From assembly GCA_946811695.1 (NCBI GenBank), contig OX328123.1, forward strand, positions 44,201,871 to 44,265,870: a DNA stretch of 64,000 nucleotides, written 5' to 3'. The stretch comes from Gonocerus acuteangulatus. Lineage: Eukaryota; Arthropoda; Insecta; Hemiptera; Coreidae. Position 1 is the first letter of the stretch. Each line of letters starts with the position of its first letter. Both the position numbers and the translations under genes were made by a program. Below, one piece after another: positions 23,181-37,545 of the stretch. A model generated the notes under the pieces. It was not told the DNA's origin. It did no database searches and saw nothing but the letters and a program-made list of their open reading frames with translations.

Positions 23181-24700
23181 GAAAAGGGCATACCTTACAA
23201 AAGGTGAGCTAGATATCTATATATTTTAAAAAAAAACACTCATCGTCGCCGTCACCGGAAGAACTACTGGCCGCCGAAAAACCCGCAGCATTTATTAGTT
23301 TTTTTTTTTGTTTTGTTTTTTAAATATCTACAAAATGATTGAATTTAGTGATAATTCTCTAATATAAAGTTATATTATTTCGTTATAACAGTTTAGTAGC
23401 ATGACATCAAAAGCTTTACAGCCCGCTGAAAATTTAGTACTGGTACAGAGCTCTGTTCTCTTTTTAGCAACTTGCCACCGTTGGTTACATCCTCTGGAAA
23501 TCCCGTAGCAGCTCAACTCAAAAAAAAAAATTGTGCTGGGCACAATGTATTAATTGATTGGATTAATAGGACAATGTACGCCCGTACTGCGAAGGGCATG
23601 TGTCATGAGAAGTCTAATCTAATCCACATTTGATAATACCTGTACTATCAGCTTTGCATTACCTCTGAGATGTATTGCAGTAGATACTATAGAGCAATCA
23701 CTGAATACAACCCCAGCTGGTCACACTGTAAATCAGTAACTTTGGTCACCTCATCAATTATGGACTGTCTCTCAAAATAGTCAATACAATGAATATCTCC
23801 TCTAATTTTTATGATAATCACTCAAGGAATGTAGTGTTCTTGATTCCTTTCCTAGGGAATCTTTCTCCAACCTTCAATCTCAAAATCGGGCTCTTTGTCT
23901 GTTCGCGCTTACGTGTCTAAGCTCGAACAGACAAATACATACACTCACACACAAACACAGACTTATATAGATTCTAATTTGAACGATCGGCTTTATCGAG
24001 GCATTTATAGGTAATGGAACGTCAATATTTCTCCTAAATATTTTAGGATTAGCGGCATCGGTTCGACGTCACAAGAGGATTTTCATCCTGATACGAAGAC
24101 AGGAAATAAACTGAAAAGCAGATCTTAAATAATCTCACAATAATTTTGGCATACAGCATTTAGAATAATTTAGCTAATTAACATGAGAATTGGAATAATT
24201 AGATAATAGGGATTAGACAATAACCCACGCACTCCGAATATCTTTGCATAAGAAGGACCTAGTTATGCAATCTATTCATTTTGAGAGATCCGTGTATCCG
24301 TTATGGAGTATATAGTCTATGAATTATTCCAGGCCCCAGGAATATCTAAATCATTTCCAAGGCCCACTAAACAAACATAATTATTATTATCAAATGGAAA
24401 TAAAACACAGGATCTTGGTAGTCAAAATATGGTTTGAATTATTTATTTCTTATACCTCATGAAAAAAAAGCTGAGGTGAGATATTTTTGTCAACTTTTTT
24501 ACGAGAAAACTGGAGTATTTCTTTAATGATGCCACTTGCACTAAACATCATTGGTTAGAATTTCCGGCTTCTAAAAGATATATAAAAAAAAATGCACTTC
24601 CCATCACTTTTAACAATTAATAGCTGTATTATTGACATCAAGAACATATACAAAAAATGTTCATTGATCATTCTAACTTGTTCGTATCAAGTCCCAGTTC
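23181..24700. other. No gene seen; one perfect hairpin
   Basis: At 23894-23905 and 23924-23935, TTTGTCTGTTCG and its exact reverse complement flank an 18-base loop. Nothing else recognised. The sequence to ~24.7 kb may include decayed 5' parts of the next LINE. Confidence 0.45.
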
Positions 24701-25740
24701 TTCAGGGAAGTCACCCATCTTCAGTCTTGTGCCGAAACACAGTTCTTGCCCAATACAATTTATAAATTCAAAGGTTCCTGTCTTAGCCCCACCCTCTTCA
24801 ATATATACATCAACGACATACCTCAATCTAAAGACACAAATCTCTCCCTGTTTGCCGACGACACAGCCATATACACTAGCTCATTCAGGATAGACACCAT
24901 AACAAACAGACTACAAAAAAACCTACAAGAAAATTCACAAATTCTGTAAAAAATGGAAAATCAAAATAAACCTTTTTAAAACAGACGCCATAATTTTCAC
25001 AAAACGACGCCCATATATCCCAAGCAAACTCTATCTTGTAAATCACAGTATTTCATGGACAGATCACATTAAGTATTTAGGAGTGACTTTAGATAGAGGC
25101 CTAGCATTCACAAAACACATAAACAATAAAACCGAAGCTGCTAAAAATCTACTTTATAAAATGTATTCTTATTTTAATAGAATTTCTAAACTCAACCCGC
25201 AAAATAAAATGATTATCTACAATAGTGTCATCCGCCCTGTCCTTTGTTATGCCTTCACAGTATAGAGCTGCACATCAACTTCAAACTACAAAAAATTACA
25301 AATTATACAAAACTGCTGCCTCCGAATAATCAACAACTATCCAAGATACACAAAGATCACACACTTGCACGAAGAACTAGAAATAGCCACAATAACAGAC
25401 TACATATACAAACTTACTGACAAGTTTTTTGGACAAGTGAGATATTCCATCAATCCACACATAGCAAACATAGGTAACTACGACAAAAAATCATTAACTA
25501 GATACGTACACAGACGAACTAAACACATTTTACTTCACTGGCAAGAAGTAATGTAATTCAACTTAGTATTATAAATGTTCTGGGTTTTTTAAAATTTTCC
25601 CAAAAATTGTAAAATTATTAAAAAGTCAAACAAATTCCTATAAATTAGCAGGAACATGTTTATGATACTGTACATGTTATAAACAATTGTGTATGATATG
25701 TAAATATTGTAAATAAAGCTTTATTGATTGATTGATTATA
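24701..25740 (+). pseudogene. Jockey-superfamily LINE, 3' half of RT to 3' end
   Basis: Plus-strand reading from the RT palm onward: CLSPTLFNIYINDIPQSKD, LSLFADDTAIYT (the catalytic box, here FADD), then after a frame change KYLGVTLDRGLAFTKHINNK and YNSVIRPVLCYAFTV, and a last piece with RIINNYPRYTKITHLHEELE ending at the TAA at 25554. The 5' part is missing. A 3' UTR of ~180 bp ends in AATAAAGC and short tandem TTGA units (25718-25738), as in many jockey/CR1 elements. At least two frame breaks and a premature stop make it inactive. Confidence 0.8.
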
Positions 25741-29129
<3,389 letters not shown>

Positions 29130-29456
29130 TTGCACTAATTCCTCTATTATTTGCCGATTTCCCGATAAATCTGGTCCTCCAGCCAATTTAATATTGGAAA
29201 TGTCCTGAAGAAGGTAGTTTTATTTTGTGTATAACTGTCTTATGAAAGAGCTCTGCCGGCATTGGACTTTCTCCAAAACGAAGCAAAAACGAGGAAATCT
29301 CTAAAGGACTTTTTGTCTTAGTTTTTCGATCCCCTACACGCTCCTGAAGTAGTTCAGAGTGTATGTTGGCAACCCGAAGAGTCGCTTTACAAAAGATCTC
29401 TGGACAGCCTCAAGAGCTCCAAACTCCTTCCATCCCCAAACTTGAGCGCCATAACA
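29130..29456 (-). pseudogene. LINE RT C-terminal fragment
   Basis: The minus strand reads YGAQVWGWKEFGALEAVQRS followed by FVKRLFGLPTYTLNYF, the post-RT region of several LINE groups (pattern YG.EVWG......E..Q..F.K..LG.P..TPNY). Further on are FIRQLYTK and IIEELVQRDLRRIIEY-like text. Stops interrupt after ~50 residues. The fragment is truncated on both sides; the clade is uncertain. Confidence 0.6.
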
Positions 29457-29459
29457 ATA

Positions 29460-29655
29460 ATGTACCTAGTTAGTTAAATAACGTATTGTACATGGAAAAA
29501 ATTATATAACGTACCAAGGCAGTTAAATAACTTATTGTACATAGAACAAATTATATAATGTACATAGAACCAATTACAGAATTTACATAAAATTAATTAT
29601 ATAATGTACAGAGTCAGTTCAATAATATTGTGTATAGAAGAATTTATATACGTAC
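29460..29655. repeat. ~48-bp tandem repeat, about four decayed units
   Basis: Units contain AGTTAAATAACGTATTGTAC or a variant, followed by ATAGAA-AAATTATATAA and a GTAC junction. Copies begin near 29465, 29516, 29562 and 29608 and become more diverged to the right. Confidence 0.7.
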
Positions 29656-29856
29656 ACATTACATTATATAAAAATTTGGTTAAATTCTGTAATTTAGTTG
29701 TAAATGCATTTTTGGATGCCTATAACGTGCAGCATTTACTGACGGTCCTTTGAATCAAATGAATAAATACGAAATTCATTGTATGTATTTATTGTGTTTT
29801 TCTGAGAGGATTTTAGGCTGATGAGAAAATGTTTATTTTATTTTCAATGGACAATT

Positions 29857-29891
<35 letters not shown>

Positions 29892-30611
29892 GAAAGAGCG
29901 CCATTAATAATATATATGGAATAATTTCAGTAATGCAGTGAAGGAAAGGTCTAAAAGTTTAATTTTACAAGAGGATATTTTCTTCGGTCTTACATATTGA
30001 AGTTCTCAAACTTTGTTTTTAATAACACTTTTATCTTTTAGTGCGTTGAAAGGCCAAAAGAAGATTAACTTTTAAAACAATCATTCACTTTATATAACAT
30101 TCTTTTATTTTATACTTTTATATATTTGAATCGCTATTTAATTTAAAATTGTTGTACTTATTTTACCAGTGACTTATATAACGAGGTCAATTTATTAAAA
30201 GCGATATTTCCCCATTTTTTGTCCATTTTGAGTTAAAGATGTAATTATACATTAAGACCCATAAGAACAGATATGGATTCTGGCGTGACAAAAAAGTGTA
30301 ATCCTTCCAGAACACGATGAAGAAAATAACGCTTGATATAAATAATATCGAAGCGTATTGCTGTCATGCGAACGTACTCTCACAAAGAAATGTGATACAG
30401 GTAAACTTGAGACTCACAAAATTTTGAATTCCAGATTCAAGTACTTTAATTATTATTTTCTAATAATATTGTTTTCCGCATTAAATTGTATAATCACGTT
30501 TCCGACAATTATATAATTTTTATTTATTATTCAATGTTCCTGCAAATCAGGAGCTGTGTTTAAGCCAAAAAAAGGTTAGGTCTCCAGACCATTAAGTTTA
30601 TTATTTAGGAG
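29656..30611. other. No gene seen; long poly(T)
   Basis: A ~31-bp T run at 29859-29889 suggests an insertion edge, but no element was recognised beside it. Confidence 0.4.
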
Positions 30612-30932
30612 ATATTCTCAAACAACTAATATTCCTCGATCTACTGCGCGCACATTTTCCAACAACTCGGCGATGCCCTCCTCGAAGGCTTCTTCGGGAA
30701 TCTTTCGCAGAGTCCTCGTCATACCTGATTGAATCTTTGGACGAAAAACAGGTTCTTTTCGGAGCAGCATTTATTGCGTCTGGCGGGCGAGGACCGGACT
30801 ATCAGGGAGATGGGGCAGCGTTGGCGCCTGGTGTTTTGCCAAAAACTCAAGGACTCCTTGATTATTGTGGCAAGGCGAGTTGTCATGATGGAGTTGCAAG
30901 CTAGTGGAGATGTATTTTCTCTTCCTGTACAT
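30612..30932 (-). pseudogene. Mariner-type transposase C-terminal remnant
   Basis: The minus strand reads LQLHHDNSPCHNNQGVLEFL, then AKHQAPTLPHLPDSPVLA, matching the region of mariner transposases around the second catalytic Asp (family pattern LHDNAP.H......FL......LPHPPYSPDLAPCD). Here the final catalytic Asp is lost to a frame break. The tail reads RPKIQSG and TLRKIPEEAFEEGIAELLEN, like the usual ...IPKEAFQ.CF..W. Earlier domains and terminal repeats were not found. Immobile relic. Confidence 0.65.
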
Positions 30933-31408
30933 TGCAAATAAATCCATCAGCTGCTCTTAAAAAAAGCGTCTAATAACTCTAAGGAAAAGAGGTAAGTGTT
31001 TAGCAGAAACGGAATGCTGAGTAATGGCAGCAAAGGGTTCCAGAAGACACTAAAAGGTTTTAGCAGCTTAAATAGGTAAAGCTCATATTCTTTAGAGGCC
31101 CCTCAAGAATTTCAAGCAAGGGAGGAGGCTTTTACAATTTAGAATGTCTTAAAGCAAATAATCTTTTCATACCATTACTGAATGCTCTTTCGACACAATT
31201 GTAATTTTCCCCCTAAAATGTTTATCGCTATTTTAGCAAATAAACTAAAATAGAAATACCAAACTGTGAAATAGCAGTTTCAAAGAACACTGACTTTGGT
31301 ATCCCTTGATATTAATATGAGGTTAGTTTTTAATTCTTTACTCTCACAAATATATTGCCACAGCAAACTAGACACAGCACCACTCAGTGGATAGAAAAAT
31401 CTTTGAAT
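30933..31408. other. No gene seen
   Basis: AT-rich DNA between the mariner relic and the Transib-like element. Confidence 0.4.
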
Positions 31409-31413
31409 CGGCG

Positions 31414-31452
31414 CACAGTGGGCAAAAATCCACTTTTAGGGCGACAAATTTT
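31414..31452 (+). repeat. Left terminus: heptamer - 23 bp - nonamer
   Basis: Heptamer CACAGTG (31414-31420), a 23-bp spacer (31421-31443) and ACAAATTTT (31444-31452). The last matches the RSS nonamer ACAAAAACC at 5 of 9 positions. Confidence 0.7.
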
Positions 31453-32211
31453 TTTTTTGTGTTTTTTAATATTTTTGAGGTCACTGAGATAGGGAAAAAT
31501 ATTTAAAAAAATCGTTGACCCGTATTTTTTAGTATATCCAACAAACAAATGTTATAGACACACAAATATTTGGACATAATAGATAAAAATTGGGAAAAAT
31601 TTTTTTAAATCTTTGGAACATTTAAGTAGTATCTTTTTGCATCTATTATTTACATAAACATAAAACATATATTCATAAAAAATAATACATAGGCTATAAT
31701 TCGAAAATAAATAACAAAAGTAGACTAGCATCTTAAAGAAAAAAGTAATTGTACTGACTTTTTTTTTGTTTTTTATTTTATAATAATAAATATATACAAT
31801 TATATTAGGCACTAAAAACGAATTTTCCATCAATCATCGTCTGATTAAATACTACTAAACCCTTCAGCATTTTCTTCTGACGAGTCAGTATCGTCAGCCT
31901 CATTTTCTAATGACAGTTCTTGAAGTGGATCATGTGGTAAACTACACTTCAATAGGCTAATTACATATACATCGGTAACATGAAATTTAAATAATTACGT
32001 ATAGTTTCTGTTCAAAAAATGGAAAAGTAATTACAAGAACCAAACTGCTATAAACACTGCTATAAACACTGGGAAAAATGTTCCCTTTCTTGGAGTCCAA
32101 TTAATCCCTTCCGTCGCCCGTTGAAGATCCAAGAAAGTAAATATTTACATTTTACCTTAATCCTACTAATACTAGACAGTATTTAGTAAGTGATTTGTAA
32201 AATATTTTTTT

Positions 32212-32250
32212 GAATTTTGTCCACCGAAAAGGTGATTTTCGCCCACTGTG
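32212..32250 (-). repeat. Internal right terminus: heptamer - 23 bp - nonamer
   Basis: On the minus strand: CACAGTG (32250-32244), 23-bp spacer, ACAAAATTC (32220-32212), 7 of 9 matches to the RSS nonamer. The adjacent 5 bp are CGCCG, one difference from the CGGCG at the outer ends. Confidence 0.7.
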
Positions 32251-32783
32251 CGCCGCGGATTCTTCAGCTTCTATCTGGCTGCCTAAACTAACTTTAAATT
32301 TGCATTAAAAGAGGGATCTGAAAGTCTCAAGACAGTAAAGTAGAAGCTTAAGGCTTATCGAAAAAAATATTTGGAAGTGGAACTTTGTGGAACTTTTTTT
32401 TAAACCTCACTCAAACTTGAGTAATCAACAAAATATGAACAATCTAGTAATAATTTCATTAATATTTTTTTTTTCTTTGATATGCCTTTCTGTTATTAGA
32501 TATATATTATGCATTTATAAAGAACATGCCACTAGGTAATAAATCTATTGTGAAAAGAATTGATAAAATTTGCACACAATTTGTAAAACACACCTTATAA
32601 AGACCGTAGTTTGAACAAGACTAAGCAGAGGAAGTAGAAGTGACTAGTAATGGTTGCCTTCCTTATTGTCTTAAACAGGATTGGGTTAAACTAGATAAAA
32701 AAAAAAAATGTTCTGTTTTCAATGAATAGGAGACTTGAGCACGTTTTGACACGTAAATTGACTTTCTACGACATCACATTTTC

Positions 32784-32822
32784 GACTTTTGTCGCCCTAA
32801 AGTAGTCGTTTTGCCCACTGTG
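32784..32822 (-). repeat. Outer right terminus: heptamer - 23 bp - nonamer
   Basis: On the minus strand: CACAGTG (32822-32816), 23-bp spacer with TTTAGGGCG shared with the left end, and ACAAAAGTC (32792-32784), 7 of 9 matches to the RSS nonamer. Confidence 0.7.
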
Positions 32823-32827
32823 CGGCG

Positions 32828-33834
32828 CCAGGTACTGCAGCTGTCTCCACCATAAGGTATGGTGGTACTAAACTGAGGCCCTTTGCAGACGACCAAAGGA
32901 CTGAAACCGAGAGAGAAAGGAACCCAATGACATTTTATTTCCATTATAATCATACATTTAATAAATAACCTGTACCTTCTAAGATGAATATTGCTAGTTG
33001 TCAGCGAGGGAAATCGTCCCTTGAGCGCATAGGATGTGCGGAGGCCATTACAGATGGATCCAATCCTTTAGATTATTTAGCGTTATTATCATACCTAAAT
33101 AAAACATATTTTATAAATTGTACGGAACACAAAAGAAATCGTACATGCAAAAAATAAATCGTCGGATGAAATAAAACATAGACTAGAAACCTTGAATTCC
33201 ATTGTGCCTAAGTCTTTAATCCCACAAGAGAGGTTCAATCAGCTCGTCTGTACTAATGAAGGGATTTCCTTTCAGCCATATTCCAGCAGGGCATCATGCA
33301 GGACTAGCAGCTTCCATTAACATTTAGAAAATATTTCACATATTTCCACATATCTTTTAAACAGAATCAAAACATAGCTCACATGCACCTCCATTTATTA
33401 TTTAATGTCAGCTATTATAGAGAATCCGAGATCTCTAAATTGTTAAAAATAATTCTTCCTGAGAACATAATAACGCAATTATATTTTCCTTTATTGTTGT
33501 AACAATGTAACAATAAATATATGATTTTATGACAGTAATAATAACGACATATGACTCGATAATAAGCTCTAAGCTATTCTTTCATTTGACGAAATAACAC
33601 AATAAAAAGTGGTTTACATCATGTTGTTTCATACACTTCATTAGGACTTAACTGCCCTTAATACATGTTTTTATGTCTTTATGCTTGCACAATTTCATAT
33701 CCCTGAACCCGGAAGGAACCTTCATTTCCAGGTGTAACATACAAACATCACTTATGAGATATGGAGTGATTTGATAACGAGAAGTATCAACGTTTTTAAA
33801 CCGTAGATGAAATTAAATCCTTCCGTCCAAATTG

Positions 33835-33837
<3 letters not shown>
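32828..33837. other. AT-rich DNA, no gene seen
   Basis: No recognisable feature until the next microsatellite. Confidence 0.4.

Positions 33838-33906
<69 letters not shown>
33838..33906. repeat. (TA)n(TG)n microsatellite
   Basis: About 57 bp of TA followed by a short GT run. Confidence 0.95.
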
Positions 33907-34788
33907 TTTAATGAAGACATTTATTTTTACACTCTACTTCCAATAAAAAGGTGTGAATTCAATAAACGTATGCACGAAAAATCATAATGTTTACGGTTTG
34001 GCGATTATAGCCAATCAGGTAATAGTTAATCAGGTCTGATTTTTAATGATATTTCCACGTTAGTAATCGAACAAAACTACTTCCTAGGCGATAAATTTAT
34101 ATTTTTTGTCATACAATAAACTGCCTTTTAAATATATCATCAAAAGTTCGAAAAATTGACTTTGATATCATTTTTTTTGGTTCATGAAGAAGAACGCTAA
34201 ATGAAATAATGAATTAATTGTTGAGGCAAGAAAAGATTTGAGAAGTAAAGCACTCTCGTTAAATCAACTTTTTTTTGTTGCCCATTAGGGTGGCGTACCA
34301 AGAGTTAAGTGAAAAATCTCTGACTGAAAAACTAGTCGTTTGGAAGGAATATTTTTCCTGACAAATTTTTTATTCCTTGTTTTTAGGCAGATAATTTTTC
34401 CTCAAGCCCGAGTCCCCTTTCCTACGTTCTTAGAACATAAAGGAATAATCTAGATAGAGTTGAAACTTGACAAGTAATTAAACGTCAGAAGCTTGTCGCT
34501 GCCTTGAGAGCTGATTTTAGAAGGATTAAAGGGGCTAAGGATAGTGACTGATAGGTTAAGGGATAGAGAAAATAATAAACTAAGCTCCTTTATTTGCAAT
34601 ATCACCGGTGAAGGAGAAATACCATAAGGCAATGCAAAAGCGACAATATTGATATTTATTTATTCATAGGATCGCTACACAGGCGATTTGCCTTTTAACA
34701 AATCGAAATCAAAGAAGAGATGGGAAGCCATTACAAAAACAGTTTATTCAATTTTTAAAATTGCATTTCTAATTAAAACAAATATATA
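33907..34788. other. AT-rich DNA, no gene seen
   Basis: No gene or recognised repeat. Confidence 0.4.
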
Positions 34789-34792
34789 TTAA

Positions 34793-35691
34793 CCCTGCGT
34801 CGACCACGTGGGGTCTAGGCGGACCCCACGCACACTTCCCCCCCCCCCCCCCTTATAGCCACCGAATCTCTTCCTTTCTGTTCTTTGAGTAGCTTCCTAA
34901 TCAGTAGTGCTCCGGATATCGGCAGTGTCAAATCGCTCATAAAGAATAGTCTACCCTTCAAATTGATTATTTTTTGTTGAAAAGTGGCTTTGGGGTCTGA
35001 GCGGACCCCACGTGGGCTTCCGTGATAGTTTTTTTTTTTAGGATATTTACTTATATTTTCTTTTTACATTTTCATTAGTTTGCATCATGGTACTAATACA
35101 ACTGAATTTGTCGAATTTTACAATCTGACGAAAGGAGGAGTTGATTGTTTAGTCAGAATGTGTAACGCTTACGCAACAAAGAGGTGCTATGTCGTTGGCC
35201 AATAAGACATTTCTATGGGATGCTTAGCATAATGTGAGTTAACAGCTGAGTTTTATACATCTTAGCGGGAAAAAAATCATTTCAAGATTTTTTGAAAAAT
35301 CTTGCATACTGCTTTGCTGAGCCTCATATGAGGAAACTAGCTAATGTGAGGATTATGAAGTAATGGTTTCTCAAAAAAAGCTGTTCTTTGTTAACTCAAG
35401 TTCCTTCTTTTGTTCAAATATAAAAAGGTATTAAACATTTCAGAGACTATTATCCCATTTTCCTGTGGCATTCTCTTTCTGAAATGCAATTTCAAATCCT
35501 ACAACCACAATTTTGGAACCTGAGACTCCATATTTGGAGGGTATCTTCACAGACACCTACAAATTGATTAAATATTTTTTTTAAGGTAGTCTTATGAAGT
35601 ATTAGTATGTTACTACCAAAAATGTAAATGGGGTCCTGGTGGACCCCACGTGGGCGACGGTGTAACTCTCTCTCGCGTGGTCGACGGAGGG
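34793..35691. mobile_element. piggyBac-type element, internally deleted
   Basis: Flanked by TTAA on both sides (34789-34792 and 35692-35695), with ends CCCTGCGTCGACCACG and, inverted, CCCTCCGTCGACCACG, which is the piggyBac arrangement. A subterminal palindromic block (GGACCCCACGTGGG and GGGGTC) occurs at 34806-34830, 34993-35019 and 35629-35654, and may be transposase-binding repeats. The 899-bp interior holds only a transposase fragment. CG-rich ends contrast with the AT-rich core. Confidence 0.8.
35086..35205 (+). pseudogene. piggyBac transposase fragment
   Basis: A 39-codon reading contains EFVEFYNLTKGGVDCLVRMC, matching the conserved piggyBac transposase segment with the last catalytic Asp (family pattern YN.TKGGVD..D.MC..Y...R). 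It ends at a TAA at 35203. Everything before it and the C-terminal cysteine-rich domain are missing. Confidence 0.75.
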
Positions 35692-35895
35692 TTAAGAAAA
35701 AATAGTAAAATAAAAAATAAAAAACACAAGATATGTATACTTATATGTATAAAGTAATAATTTTATACATTAATGATTTTTTTTCCCCCGTTTTCTAGGT
35801 ATCGTATTACTTTATTACAATACTTTACTAGTTATTTTAGGAGGTCGAATTATAGTGTTGAGATATAGAAACATTGAGTGAGTAAATCGAGTAAG

Positions 35896-36166
35896 GGTGC
35901 ACCTACACTGGACCCCTTCCGATCCGATCCAATAGCCACCGAATGTCGGAAACCTCCAACATTCAACCTAATCGAAGGTTTCTGTGCTTATTAGGTGGTA
36001 TTTCTTAACTTAAGCACACTACGAGGTCATTACTGACGAGCTGCGACAAAATCGGATCGGATCGGGTCGAGACCAATGCAGGCACTCACGTCGGCCGCTG
36101 TTGGCCGTTGTCGATCAAACGAAATCGGATCGGATCGGGCAAAATACGGGTCTAATGGAGGTGCAG
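35896..36166. mobile_element. Fold-back MITE with GATCG-rich ends
   Basis: Ends are imperfect inverted repeats: GGTGCACCTACACTGGACCC on the left and, inverted, CTGCACCTCCATTAGACCC on the right, each followed within ~15 bp by CCGATCCGATCC. Another CGGATCGGATCGGG lies at 36053-36066. The 270-bp interior has no frame. GC content is well above the surroundings. Target duplication unclear. Confidence 0.6.
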
Positions 36167-36167
36167 C

Positions 36168-36954
36168 ATGGAGGTCTTGTTGGATGAATTAGGGTTTCAC
36201 GTTTCCTGCAGTTTGTCAGAATGAGATTTACTGCTAGTTGCTCATTACACTCTGGGTGGAAATAGGAATATCTGAGCTGTAAATGAACACTCCTAAGACT
36301 TATTAAGACAGTTTCTTCTGTTGAACGGATATTCTTCCAGGACCTTATCTTGACTGAGGGTTTTATTCCTTCTAGCTTATTAGCACGGTTCCTCTCTCTA
36401 TAGGAAGTCTGTTCGCTCTCAAAAATCTTCTACAAAAATCTTTCGTCTAATTTGGAACAGAAGATCGTTAACCAGAAACAATCCGTCAACCGGAACATTG
36501 TTTTTGGAACGCAATTCGCGCGAAAGAAATTGGAATGCTTGGGTTTTGCAGTTCATATGCTTGCCGGTAGTCGCTTTATATGTTCCTTAACATCGGAAAA
36601 CGAATGAAACATTTCTCATCTGTAACCGTTTACGAGAAAACATTTTTTTATTCTGTTTTTCTAATTTTTAAATTAAGAGAGTTAGATACATTTACGTAAA
36701 TTTTTTTTTTCGGGCAAAAAGTAATTAAAATTCAAACTTAAAATTGCCGGCAAAAAAAAAAAAAAAAAACTATGATTTTTTTTTACTGGAGGTTTGAACT
36801 CACCTAGTATAGGGGCACAACTGGTAAAAAAAATTACAAAAATCAAAAATTTCGAAACAAATTTGATTCAATTTGGGTGATTTCTAATGGATTGACCCTA
36901 CAGGCGTTTTAAAAAATATAAAACTTCACTAAATAGTAACACTAACTTTATTTT
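36168..36954. other. No gene seen
   Basis: AT-rich with several T and A runs; nothing recognised. Confidence 0.4.
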
Positions 36955-37285
36955 TCCCTACATGTATTGCACCTTTTTGGTGCCTCTTCAGTGGAACAAG
37001 TTGCAAATATAAAACTTAGAGCCTCAAATTGACGAGTAGAACCTTCCGCTAGTAGGGACAAATCGTGGTAGTATTTTTAAGACTATATACCTACTGGAAA
37101 TTGACATTAAACATTTGACATATCGATTATCAATCCGCTGAATATATTCCACCATATTGGTTTCTTTCAGACCAGGACATGGCTTTACTAGTGAAAGGTT
37201 CTCCTCCTCCAATTGATGTCGTAAGTTTTATATTTGCAACTTGTTCCCCTGAAAAAGCGCAAAACATGTTTATGAGAAATAGTGA
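36955..37285. mobile_element. Inverted-repeat element with hammerhead-like motifs (pair 3)
   Basis: Two outward-facing arms. The left arm (36958-37070, minus) ends AAGTTTTATATTTGCAACTTG-TTCCACTGAAGA, then a GGCACC-AAAAA-GGTGC hairpin and AATACATGTAG. The right arm (37170-37282, plus) has AGGTTCTCCTCCTCCAATTG, GTAAGTTTTATATTTGCAAC, TTGTTCCCCTGAAAAAGCGC and AAAACATG. The inverted similarity covers ~70 bp. CUGAAGA - hairpin - AAACAU is a decayed form of the hammerhead pattern. A third copy lies at 59735-59850. Confidence 0.55.
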
Positions 37286-37314
37286 TACAAATAATTGTAT
37301 ATACTAATTTTCAA

Positions 37315-37545
37315 ATTGGGTATTCGGAAACGATTGATTCAGTTGAAACCTCTTCCAGACGTTTGACATCCATCTAATCTAAGATAGTTACATTTTGGTT
37401 CCGTTTAGGGTTATGATGTTCTAGAAATAAAATATTTCATTAACTGGGATGATAAGTGTTCGGATTTTCGTATATTTGCTAAAATATCTCGAAATCGGTT
37501 AAGCAATCGTTGTAAGTGAAGGACAATCATTCGAAAGCTTACTGA
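37315..37545 (+). repeat. Dispersed repeat, copy 2
   Basis: Diverged match to 9520-9790 in the same orientation (GATTCAGTTGAAAC, ATTTTGGTTCCGTTTAGG, AATAAAATATTTCATTAACT, AAAATATCTCGAAATCGGTT). Confidence 0.6.

Larger units (their letters stand above)
31414..32822. mobile_element. Transib-like DNA transposon with RSS-like termini
   Basis: The left end starts with CACAGTG at 31414 and the right end finishes with CACTGTG at 32822, flanked by the same 5 bp, CGGCG (31409-31413 and 32823-32827). A GC-rich 5-bp duplication and a CACWRTG-type terminus are features of Transib, the superfamily related to RAG1. Each terminus has the heptamer, exactly 23 bp, and a nonamer beginning ACAAA. A third, inward-lying right terminus ends at 32250. 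The interior is AT-rich with no full transposase; on the minus strand at ~31842-31940 a short acidic Ser/Asp/Glu tail (ENEADDTDSSEENAEGFSSI) ends at a stop and may be a transposase end. Probably non-autonomous. Confidence 0.65.

Noticed and set aside
29816..29836. CTGATGA at ~29.82 kb as another hammerhead
   Set aside because: No stem II and no GAAAC box follow.
30719..30941. 70-codon frames on both strands as a small gene
   Set aside because: The minus strand in a different frame gives a clear mariner transposase reading, so these frames are shadows of a pseudogene.
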